This document shows, piece after piece, positions 26,224 through 33,006 of a stretch of 39,651 bases of DNA. Made by a program: the position numbers and the translations under genes. Origin of the DNA: an uncultured Clostridia bacterium (GTDB lineage: Bacteria; Bacillota; Clostridia; Oscillospirales; Ruminococcaceae). The stretch is from positions 1-39,651 of the forward strand of contig CANRLU010000008.1 in the NCBI GenBank assembly GCA_947631535.1. Reading direction: 5' to 3'. Under the pieces are notes generated by a model that was not told the DNA's origin, did not search any database, and worked only from the letters and a program-made list of their open reading frames with translations. How positions within the stretch are numbered: the stretch's first letter is position 1; the number at the start of each line of letters is the position of its first letter.

Positions 26224-26883
26224 TTATTTTCTGCTGCCCTTTTTCCTGCTCTTATAGTCTTCGTCGATGCGCTTTTTCCAGCCGTCGCCGAGGGGCGCGC
26301 TGCACCTCACAGAGCATATCGCTTCGCTGAGAACTTCATAGTTGAGCTTTGTTCCCTGATGGTCGGAATGGTAGTTCACGGCGCGGTCGGCCCCGATGCC
26401 GAAATGCTTTGCGGTCTCGACGGCGTCGATATTCGCCCCGAGGAACAAAAATTCCCAGCCGTACTTTTCCTTCTGCCGCTCTATCATCTTTTTCACCTCG
26501 TCGCTCGAATAGCGGCGGCTCGCGTTCTCCATACCGTCGGTGGTGATGACGAAGACAGTGTGCTCGGGGATATCCTCCTCGCGGGCATATTTGTGAATGT
26601 TCCCGATGTGATGAATGGCTCCGCCTATAGCGTCGATAAGGGCGGTGCACCCGCGGACGCTGTACTCGTTTTCGGTGAGCGGCTTTATGTCCTTTAGGCT
26701 CACCCTGTCGTGGATAACTTCGCTCTCGCCGTCAAATATAACCGTCGAAACGAGCGCCTCTCCCTCTACCCTCTTCTGCTTTTCTATCATCGAGTTGAAC
26801 CCGCCGATGGTGTCGGACTCAAGACCGGCCATAGAACCGCTGCGGTCGAGGATAAAAACCATTTCCGTAAGATTTTTTCTCAT
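26224..26883 (-). CDS. VWA domain protein with intact MIDAS motif
   Basis: A 219-residue protein that is almost entirely a von Willebrand factor A domain. The metal-ion-dependent adhesion site is complete: DRSGSM at 13-18, the Thr in RGCTALIDAIGG, and the Asp of VITTDGMEN. No signal peptide or membrane segment is visible, so it is probably cytoplasmic. AGGAGG lies upstream of the ATG. Such stand-alone VWA proteins often act with AAA ATPases, chelatases or tellurium-resistance-like systems, but no such partner is nearby. The C-terminus is basic (KSRKKGSRK). Function is unknown. Confidence 0.85.
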   Translation of the reverse strand: MRKNLTEMVFILDRSGSMAGLESDTIGGFNSMIEKQKRVEGEALVSTVIFDGESEVIHDRVSLKDIKPLTENEYSVRGCTALIDAIGGAIHHIGNIHKYAREEDIPEHTVFVITTDGMENASRRYSSDEVKKMIERQKEKYGWEFLFLGANIDAVETAKHFGIGADRAVNYHSDHQGTKLNYEVLSEAICSVRCSAPLGDGWKKRIDEDYKSRKKGSRK

Positions 26884-26931
26884 AATAAAACCTCCTGAAT
26901 AATATAACGTCTGCCGTTAGCTTACGGTTAT

Positions 26932-26960
26932 ATTATAGCGGAGGTTTTTGCGTCTGTGGT
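26932..26960 (-). promoter_or_regulatory. Possible promoter of the VWA gene
   Basis: TATAAT on the minus strand at 26932-26937, with only a weak -35 match (ACCACA) at 17 bases. Transcription would start about 40 bases before the ATG. Confidence 0.4.
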
Positions 26961-26975
26961 CGCTTGAGAAGCGAC
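26959..26975. terminator. Hairpin after the small lipoprotein gene
   Basis: GTCGCTT, loop GAG, AAGCGAC. It lies 5 bases past the lipoprotein stop. The T-tract (ATTTTTTATT) is on the plus-strand side, so its efficiency for the minus-strand operon is uncertain. Confidence 0.45.
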
Positions 26976-26980
26976 ATTTT

Positions 26981-27343
26981 TTATTGATATTCCGCCTCGA
27001 GGCCCTCGGGTATATCGGTCACGCTCTCCTCTTTCAAAAGGATCGCGCCGCTGTCCGCAGGAAGCCAGCTCACAAGCCATTCTTCAACGGGATATCCTTT
27101 ATATTCGCTGATCCTGTCGTCTTGGTCGCCGTCCACACAGCCTATCTGTTCGCCGCAGTCGAGCTTTGAAACCACACAGAAGGGAACATAAGTCCTTCCC
27201 TCCCATAACACCGCCCGAACTTCGGCTACGTCGGTATTAACGATGGCGGAGCTCATATCCGCAAGGGCGTTTTTCCGGCCGCACGACGTCATAAGCGCTG
27301 CGAGCAATATTGCTGCCAAAAAGCAGGCTGCCGCTTTTTTCAT
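26981..27343 (-). CDS. Small secreted lipoprotein
   Basis: A 120-residue protein. The signal peptide MKKAAACFLAAILLAALMTS ends at a lipobox with C21 (MTSC), so it should be a lipid-anchored extracellular protein. The mature part is about 100 residues, mixed alpha/beta, with VRAVLWEGRTYVPF and CVDGDQDDRISEYKG. This resembles short cell-surface lipoproteins of unknown function seen in Clostridia. AAGGAG lies ahead of the ATG, and the gene follows the YitT-family gene by 13 bases, so it is probably the last gene of that operon. Confidence 0.75.
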   Translation of the reverse strand: MKKAAACFLAAILLAALMTSCGRKNALADMSSAIVNTDVAEVRAVLWEGRTYVPFCVVSKLDCGEQIGCVDGDQDDRISEYKGYPVEEWLVSWLPADSGAILLKEESVTDIPEGLEAEYQ

Positions 27344-27356
27344 AAACGTTCTCCTT

Positions 27357-28259
27357 TCAGTCAGTCTTCCTCACTATTCCCGCGACGTTTTGCAGAGAGA
27401 TAAACGCGCCGGTGTCGATCTCGGTGACTATCTTCTTGAGCCGGTTGATCTGGAAATGGTTGACTATAAAGTAAATTATCTGCTTTTCGTCTTTCGAGTA
27501 GCCGCCGGTGGCCTTTACTATCGTTCCGCCCGACCTAAAAGCCCCGGAAAGCGCGGCGGAGATCTCATCGGCCTTGGTAGTCACGACCATCGCGCACATC
27601 GACCTGTCGAGCCCCTCGACGATAAAATCTATCGTCTTTGAGCCGACAAAATAGGTGACTATAGAATAAAGCGGAAGTATCCAGCTTTTGATGACTATCC
27701 CGCAGACGATATATAAAATCGTGTTGAATATCATAACGAAGGTGCCTATCGAAATGCCTATCTTCTTTGCGAATATCACCGAGAGAACGTCGAGACCGTC
27801 TATTGCGCCTCCGAAACGTATCGTAAGTCCGCTGCCTATTCCCGAGACCACTCCGCCGAACACCGCGCACAAAAGCAGGTCCGTTCCTGCAAGCGGAGAT
27901 ACAAAATCAACGTCTATAGGCAGAACGTTCATAATGAGAAAAGACACCAGCGAATACACTCCCACGGCATAAAGCGAATACACCGTAAACGGCACTCCCT
28001 GCTTTTTAAGCCCGAAAATAAACACGGGGACGTTCAGCAAAACAAGAAACACCGAGAGCGTGAGCGGCGCGGGAGTTATCTGGCCGAGCAGCATTGAAAG
28101 TCCGGAAATGCCGCTGTCGTAAAGCTTCACAGGGAACAAAAACATAGTTACCCCGAACGCGTTGACTATCCCCGCGACGGTAAGGAGCAAAAAGTTGAAA
28201 ACCCGAAATTCGCTCTGATTCTTTGACTTGGGCTTATGCCACTTCTTTTTCGGCTTCAT
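27357..28259 (-). CDS. YitT family membrane protein (DUF161 + DUF2179)
   Basis: A 300-residue protein. A basic N-terminus is followed by about five or six membrane segments (FNFLLLTVAGIVNAFGV, LTLSVFLVLLNVPVFIFGL, VYSLVSFLIMNVLPI, LLLCAVFGGVVSGIGSGL, FVMIFNTILYIVCGIVI) with the family motif RFGGAIDGLDVL. A C-terminal cytoplasmic DUF2179 domain (MVVTTKADEISAALSG, then RSGGTIVKATGGYS) follows. The family is widespread in Bacillota; its transport substrate is not established. The gene lies 30 bases after the macro-domain gene, with an AAAGGA site at a rather long spacing, and 13 bases ahead of the lipoprotein gene. Confidence 0.9.
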   Translation of the reverse strand: MKPKKKWHKPKSKNQSEFRVFNFLLLTVAGIVNAFGVTMFLFPVKLYDSGISGLSMLLGQITPAPLTLSVFLVLLNVPVFIFGLKKQGVPFTVYSLYAVGVYSLVSFLIMNVLPIDVDFVSPLAGTDLLLCAVFGGVVSGIGSGLTIRFGGAIDGLDVLSVIFAKKIGISIGTFVMIFNTILYIVCGIVIKSWILPLYSIVTYFVGSKTIDFIVEGLDRSMCAMVVTTKADEISAALSGAFRSGGTIVKATGGYSKDEKQIIYFIVNHFQINRLKKIVTEIDTGAFISLQNVAGIVRKTD

Positions 28260-28289
28260 ATGTCGGCAAACATTCCTTTCGCGTTAAAT

Positions 28290-29315
28290 TCAGGCTCCCA
28301 GAAGATTCTGGTCGAAAGCAAAGAGCGCTTCGTTTATCTCGAAGATGTTGTAATTCCCCCGCTCGATAAAATACTCGATTATAATATCGAACTTGCTCGA
28401 ATGTGAGAGCGCATAGCCCGCTTTCATGAGCATATCTTTGGTCTCACTGAGCGGGAGCTCAAGCGCTATGGCAAAGGCTATAGCCGTCGCCTTCGACGGC
28501 CGGTAGTGCGCGTCGCTGCGTATCTTAGAGAAGAGCTTGCGGTCGATATTCGCCTTTTTATAGCATTGCGCGTCGGTCATTCCGCGCTCGTCTATCTTGC
28601 GGAGCAGCATCTCGGAAAAGCTCTCGTCGAGCTGCTTAACGGCGTCGTCCAAAGATACCGTTTTTGCCGGACGTAGGCTTTCGGCAGCGGCGTTCGGCGC
28701 CGACATAACGTTCGGAAGGCTTTCAAACATCCTGCCTTTTTTGGCGTTCGCGCGGCGAAGACGCTCCGAGAGATTCTCGGCGTGCTCGTCGGCATAGCGG
28801 TCGTCGATGTATTCCGCTATGTCGTTAAAAAGCTTCCCGCCTATCTGATAAGAGGCTTTGTCGAAGATGACGATGTAAACGGTCATCTCGTTTTCGAGCA
28901 GAAACTCGCTCATGGTGTCTATCGCAGTTCTCAGGGCGAGGTCCTTAGGATATCCGTAGGCGCCCGAAGATATCAGCGGGAAAGCTACCGTCTCGCAGCC
29001 TGCCTCCTTGGCAAGTTCGAGCGAGCGGCGATAGCAGGATATAAGCTTTTCGCGCTCGCCGCAGCCGCCTCCGCGCCATATCGGGCCGACGGTGTGTATA
29101 ACGTATTTGCAGGGCAGTCTGTATGCGCCGGTGATCTTGGCGTCGCCGGTGTCGCAGCCGCCGAGCGTGCGACATTCCTCGAGCAGCCCCGACCCTGCGG
29201 CCCTGTGTATCGCGCCGTCCACTCCGCCGCCTCCCAGAAGGGAATTGTTGGCGGCGTTCACAATGGCGTCTACCTTCATTTTTGTAATGTCGTTTCTCAC
29301 TATCTGAATAGGCAT
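28290..29315 (-). CDS. Macro domain protein with C-terminal HTH-like domain
   Basis: A 341-residue protein. Residues 1-165 are an ADP-ribose-binding macro domain of the YmdB/MacroD type: [17 protein letters not shown] (15-31) with [11 protein letters not shown], and [12 protein letters not shown] (112-123). Such domains remove ADP-ribose from proteins or hydrolyse O-acetyl-ADP-ribose. A linker leads to a C-terminal domain (about 225-341) that looks like a Cro/Xre-type helical domain: [20 protein letters not shown], then [17 protein letters not shown]. The gene lies 24 bases after the DUF1887 CARF-nuclease gene, with GGAAAGGAAG before the ATG, so the two are co-transcribed. The macro/HTH fusion occurs in other Clostridia; its role is unknown. 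Binding of a nucleotide signal is one idea, not shown here. Confidence 0.88.
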   Translation of the reverse strand: MPIQIVRNDITKMKVDAIVNAANNSLLGGGGVDGAIHRAAGSGLLEECRTLGGCDTGDAKITGAYRLPCKYVIHTVGPIWRGGGCGEREKLISCYRRSLELAKEAGCETVAFPLISSGAYGYPKDLALRTAIDTMSEFLLENEMTVYIVIFDKASYQIGGKLFNDIAEYIDDRYADEHAENLSERLRRANAKKGRMFESLPNVMSAPNAAAESLRPAKTVSLDDAVKQLDESFSEMLLRKIDERGMTDAQCYKKANIDRKLFSKIRSDAHYRPSKATAIAFAIALELPLSETKDMLMKAGYALSHSSKFDIIIEYFIERGNYNIFEINEALFAFDQNLLGA

Positions 29316-29339
29316 GGCTTTCTTCCTTTCCCGATGCTT

Positions 29340-30587
29340 TTAATTGCTCCAGAGCGATTTTATTATCCTTGATATCTCGCGGTCGCTTTCGTTCTGGATA
29401 TTGCTTACTATCCGAATGTTCATTTCCTTTGCCCTGTCTTTAAAGTACTGCGCATATTGAGTCTCGCCGAGAGAGGTCTCTATCAGCACCTTTTTGGCGT
29501 ATTTTCCGCCGAAGCGCTCGGCGACGGTGTTGAGCTTATAGAGCTCGTCTATATCTATCCTGCCGTTTTTGCAGGATACAAACACCGGAATCATCTTGTG
29601 CATCATTATAACGTCTATTTCGTTGCCGGTGTCATATCCGTCCTCCTCGCGGCAGATATCCCCGTCCCAGTCTATATATACGCCGTTCATCACGTCGTTA
29701 TATGCCGGCGAACCGTCTTTGTCAAGAGCTTCAAGCGCCGAAAGATAAACCTTCATCTCAAGCGCCTGCCCCGCCTTTGTGAGGCACCTTTTCACCTGCG
29801 CGTTTTTGTAGTTTATCAAAAACTCCTCGTCGTTCGCGAAGATATAGATGAGTCCGGCCTTGTAGAGCTCTTTTATCACCGCAGCGTTTAAAAAATAGCT
29901 GTTGCCGTTGTTTCCGAGGTGGTCCTTGAGCCAGCCTACCGGCGCCGAAACGGTGAGCCCGCCGTCTTCCGTCTCTCCGACGGCCTCCGCTGCGGTAAAA
30001 ATGTCTATCTGTCGGTTCCAGTCCTTCACGCTGCTGCGGCAGACGTTCCATATGCTGTTTATGTCGTTCTTAAAGTCTTCGGTGAGCTCCCATTTATATG
30101 TACCGAACGGCACGTCGCCGCTGTAAAGTATCCTGCCGCCGTAGATCCTTATGTTGTCCTCTATGCTTATGCGCGCAGGAGCTTTCTCCAACAGAACGTT
30201 TCCGTCGAGGTCACAGTCCTGCATTTTTCCGTTGAACAAATTAAAGCGGTGGAGCTGTATCTTTTTTTCTTTATACCGCTCGAAGACTATCCCCGCGGCG
30301 GTAAGATAAGTTTCGTCGCCGCCGGTGAGGTCAAATACGACGTCGGAATTTTCCTCGGCTATTTCCGTGAGGGCAAGGATTATATCTTTCATACTGTTTT
30401 TGTTTACGCTTTTAAAGAATATTTCCGACTTTATCCCTTTTTCCGCGAGTATCTCGCAATAATTTTCGGCCTGCTTTTTCAGCGCCTTAAAGCTGTCTCC
30501 CACGAGGATTATCTTTTCGGGCTGCAAAATAAGCCCTGCGCATATGTTTTCTATCTCGTTGCGGTCATAAAACTCTACTATTACCAT
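29340..30587 (-). CDS. DUF1887 (Card1/Can2-like) CARF-domain PD-(D/E)XK nuclease
   Basis: A 415-residue protein read from ATG 30587, which follows GGGAG; an ATG 8 codons earlier has no good site. Residues 1-150 form a CARF-type Rossmann domain (VIVEFYDRNEIENI, EKIILVGDS, VVFDLTGGDETYLTAAG). The middle (about 210-260) resembles a winged helix. The C-terminal nuclease has E277 (ALEMKVY), N322-E323-I-D325 and S338-C339-K340, the expected D/E...(D/E)xK core. Characterised relatives (Card1, Can2) are type III CRISPR effectors that cut DNA or RNA when bound to cyclic tetra-adenylate. No cas10 or other type III gene is in the window. The usual CARF TGGTK is TGGDE here, so the ligand may differ. First gene of the operon with the macro-domain gene. 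Confidence 0.88.
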   Translation of the reverse strand: MVIVEFYDRNEIENICAGLILQPEKIILVGDSFKALKKQAENYCEILAEKGIKSEIFFKSVNKNSMKDIILALTEIAEENSDVVFDLTGGDETYLTAAGIVFERYKEKKIQLHRFNLFNGKMQDCDLDGNVLLEKAPARISIEDNIRIYGGRILYSGDVPFGTYKWELTEDFKNDINSIWNVCRSSVKDWNRQIDIFTAAEAVGETEDGGLTVSAPVGWLKDHLGNNGNSYFLNAAVIKELYKAGLIYIFANDEEFLINYKNAQVKRCLTKAGQALEMKVYLSALEALDKDGSPAYNDVMNGVYIDWDGDICREEDGYDTGNEIDVIMMHKMIPVFVSCKNGRIDIDELYKLNTVAERFGGKYAKKVLIETSLGETQYAQYFKDRAKEMNIRIVSNIQNESDREISRIIKSLWSN

Positions 30588-30659
30588 TTTAACTCCCTGC
30601 GTTTTCTGCATTTTTCTTTAGTGCCGAGCGGCGATGCGCTCTGGTCTTCAGATATGAAA

Positions 30660-30688
30660 ATTATAGCATATTATGTCAATAAGGTCAA
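30660..30688 (-). promoter_or_regulatory. Promoter of the CARF-nuclease/macro-domain operon
   Basis: On the minus strand TTGACC (30683-30688), 17 bases, TATAAT (30660-30665). Transcription should begin near 30653, leaving a leader of about 65 bases. Confidence 0.8.
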
Positions 30689-30814
30689 TGCGAATGAGGG
30701 AGAATGTTCGGAAAAGCGCGATTTGAGTATGGAAATTTAAAGATTTGGGGCGAACTTCCTGAAAAGCGTTTTCGAGGCTGAATTCGGTGCGGCTCGTTTA
30801 GGCACGTATGCACA

Positions 30815-30842
30815 CAAAAAAGCAGGGAGCTCAGCTCCCTGC
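30815..30842 (-). terminator. Terminator of the citrate synthase gene
   Basis: GCAGGGAGC (30822-30830), loop TCA, GCTCCCTGC (30834-30842). It is followed on the minus strand by a T-tract (A-run 30816-30821 on the plus strand). Confidence 0.9.
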
Positions 30843-30849
30843 AAAACCG

Positions 30850-32208
30850 TCAGCCTCTTTCGGCAAGAGGCGTATATTTTCTCGGTTTTCCTACCGACTT
30901 GTATGCCGGCCGGATTATCCTTGCACCGGTAAGGCGCTCCTCTATCCTGTGGGCCGACCACCCCGCTATCCTCGCGGTGGCGAAAAGCGCCGTTGCGAGC
31001 TCGTCGGGTATCTTCAACATTCTGTAGCATATTCCGGAATACATATCCACATTGGCGCAAAGAGCCTTTTCGTTGCCGGTCACTTCATAGAATATCTCGC
31101 CGGCGTTGCGCTCAACGGCTTCAAGAAGCTTCAGCTCGTCCTCGTAGGGCGTGCCCTCGGCGAGCTTTTTGGCCTCGCGCTTGAGTATCACCGCGCGCGG
31201 GTCGGAAACAGTATATACCGCGTGGCCCATTCCGTGGATAAGCCCCGAGCGGTCGCCCGCCTCTTTAAGAAGAATTTTGCGGAGCATATCCCTTATTTCT
31301 CCCTCGTCGTTCCAGTCGCGGATATTGGCCTTTAAATAGTCGAGCTGTTCGAGGACCTTTATATTCGCACCGCCGTGGCGGGGGCCTTTGAGGGCACCTA
31401 TCGCCGCGGAATAGGCCGAATAAGGGTCGGTCCCCGAAGATGTGAGCACGCGGCAGGCAAAGGCGGAGTTGTTTCCGCCGCCGTGCTCGGCGTGGAGCAT
31501 AAGAATAAGATCCAAAAGACGGGCTTCCTCATAGGTAAATGCGCGGTCGAACCTAAGCAGCGACAAAAGCGTTTCGGCGGTGGTCTCCTCGGGACGCACC
31601 TGATGCATATACATAGTCTTTCCGTCGTAACAGCGGCGCTTTACCTGATAGGCCGATGCAACTATGACCGGCAGCTTCGCGATTATCGAGATGGCGGTCA
31701 TCAGCTCGTCTTCGGGAGTCTTGGTCTCGGGGGATTCGTCATATGAATAGAGCGCAAGTATCGACCTTGCGATCTTGTTCATAATGTCTCTCGAAGGCGC
31801 CTTGAGCATCATATCCTCAAAGAAGCCGTCGGGAAGCTCGCGATTCAAAGATATCGCCGCGTTGAAGCTGCGGAGCTGCTCCGACGTGGGCAGCGTTCCC
31901 ATAAGCAGAAGATATACTACCTCTTCGAAGCCGAAGCGCTCCTCCGACTCTATCGAGCTCACGATATCGTTTATATTGTAGCCGCGATAATAAAGCTCGC
32001 CCTCTATATTCTGCTTTTCGCCCTCGTTCATAACGTAGCCGTGAACGTTGCAGATATTCGTTATCCCCGCGACAACGCCCGTGCCGTCGGCATTTCTGAG
32101 GCCGCGCTTTACATCGTAGCGCTGATAATACTTCGGGTCGATACGGTTGCCGTCGGTTATCCTTTCGCTCAAAGACTTTTTGGTTTGTTCGTCGATTATA
32201 AGTCTCAT
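30850..32208 (-). CDS. gltA: Citrate synthase
   Basis: A 452-residue protein that condenses acetyl-CoA with oxaloacetate to citrate. The catalytic triad is visible: H278 in GALKGPRHGGAN, H329 in GMGHAVY and D388 in NVDMYSG; LMLHAEHGGGNNSAF (237-250) precedes it. The N-terminal extension (about 40 residues, starting MRLIIDEQTKKSLSERI) is of the type found in Clostridia citrate synthases. AAAGGA lies upstream of the ATG. It is a single-gene transcript with its own promoter and terminator. In this kind of anaerobe it probably feeds glutamate synthesis through a partial TCA cycle; no aconitase or isocitrate dehydrogenase is adjacent. Confidence 0.96.
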   Translation of the reverse strand: MRLIIDEQTKKSLSERITDGNRIDPKYYQRYDVKRGLRNADGTGVVAGITNICNVHGYVMNEGEKQNIEGELYYRGYNINDIVSSIESEERFGFEEVVYLLLMGTLPTSEQLRSFNAAISLNRELPDGFFEDMMLKAPSRDIMNKIARSILALYSYDESPETKTPEDELMTAISIIAKLPVIVASAYQVKRRCYDGKTMYMHQVRPEETTAETLLSLLRFDRAFTYEEARLLDLILMLHAEHGGGNNSAFACRVLTSSGTDPYSAYSAAIGALKGPRHGGANIKVLEQLDYLKANIRDWNDEGEIRDMLRKILLKEAGDRSGLIHGMGHAVYTVSDPRAVILKREAKKLAEGTPYEDELKLLEAVERNAGEIFYEVTGNEKALCANVDMYSGICYRMLKIPDELATALFATARIAGWSAHRIEERLTGARIIRPAYKSVGKPRKYTPLAERG

Positions 32209-32250
32209 CGGTGATCCTTTCGTCAGATAATTATAAAATGTATTGTTTTT

Positions 32251-32279
32251 ATTTTAACATGTAAAATTCCCGATGTCAA
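32251..32279 (-). promoter_or_regulatory. Promoter of gltA
   Basis: On the minus strand TTGACA (32274-32279), 17 bases, TAAAAT (32251-32256). This is close to consensus and about 40 bases from the start codon. Confidence 0.85.
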
Positions 32280-32284
32280 CTCAT

Positions 32285-32763
32285 TTTGCATAAATTTAGC
32301 TTTGATTATTCATACTTTGGCGATTTGAACTATTACGTCGGCAATACAGCGCGTATTTTTGCAGGATTTTTGCGAAAATGTGCATTTTGGCGATTTTTGG
32401 GGACGAAAACACTCCCCAACTCGGAGAAAGTTTTGAGATGGGGAGCAAAATCGTTTCGGCAAGTGCAGAAAACTTTAACGCCGATAGGGGAAAAATTCTT
32501 ATTTGCCTTGCTCACCGCTCGGCAAACAGGGAACCCCTTAATAGGGTTCCCTGCGCCCGAACCGTCCACCGGACGGATTCGGGCTACCTTCCTGATTTTC
32601 TTTGTGTAAAAGGATTTCGCGCTCTGCGGAGCGCGGCGGGGGCTCTGCCCCTCGACCCCGCGAGCCTTTTGTAAAAGGCTCGACCGAAAACTTTTAGGTT
32701 TTTTCCTTACTAAAACTTTTGGCCGAGCTTGACCGAAAACTTTTAAGCTTTTGCCCCGACCGC
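32285..32763. repeat. Intergenic cluster of hairpins and short direct repeats
   Basis: About 480 bases with no supportable gene. It holds five compact palindromes: 32527-32553 (10-bp stem), 32555-32584 (13-bp stem with one bulge), 32618-32635 (CGCGCTC/GAGCGCG), 32639-32651 (GGGGC/GCCCC) and 32661-32682 (10-bp stem, loop GT). The 15-mer GACCGAAAACTTTTA is repeated at 32682-32696 and 32731-32745. GC-rich palindromes beside A/T-rich repeats of this kind look like REP/BIME-type dispersed elements of Clostridia genomes, but copies elsewhere cannot be checked here. The left part (32285-32400) is AT-rich and featureless apart from the repeated words GGCGATTT and TTTTGCAGGA. Confidence 0.65.
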
Positions 32764-32797
32764 AGCAAAAAGCCCGGGCTGACCCGGGCTTTTTGCT
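32764..32797. terminator. Terminator of the copper operon
   Basis: A 15-bp stem, AGCAAAAAGCCCGGG pairing with CCCGGGCTTTTTGCT, around a CTGA loop. It overlaps the last base of the copA stop codon. T-tracts on both sides make it bidirectional. Confidence 0.93.
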
Positions 32798-33006
32798 CAC
32801 TTTATCTCGGTAACGGTGTACTCCTTGTCCTCTACGGCCTTCTTGAGAACGCCGTCCGCAACGTCGGACGAAAGCTTTACAATCGCCGTGCCTGCGGTGT
32901 GGCTCACCTCCGCGCTCTCCACTCCCGCGACTGCTTCCAGCGCCTTTTTGACGGTCGCCTCGCAGTGAGAGCACATCATTCCTTCGATTTTAAGCGTTTT
33001 TGTCAT
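32797..33006 (-). CDS. copZ: Internal CopZ-like copper chaperone, in frame within copA
   Basis: ATG at 33006-33004 is in frame with copA and preceded by AGGAGGAG (33013-33020) at a spacing of 6 bases, stronger than the copA site itself. The product is 69 residues, starting MTKTLKIEGMMCSHCEATVK, with the metal site MCSHC. This is the exact size of free CopZ chaperones, which deliver Cu(I) to CopA. The Shine-Dalgarno encodes the EEE of KFEEESEM in the fused protein. This suggests that a separate copZ once followed copA and its upstream stop was lost, so both a fused domain and a free chaperone may be made. Confidence 0.7.
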   Translation of the reverse strand: MTKTLKIEGMMCSHCEATVKKALEAVAGVESAEVSHTAGTAIVKLSSDVADGVLKKAVEDKEYTVTEIK

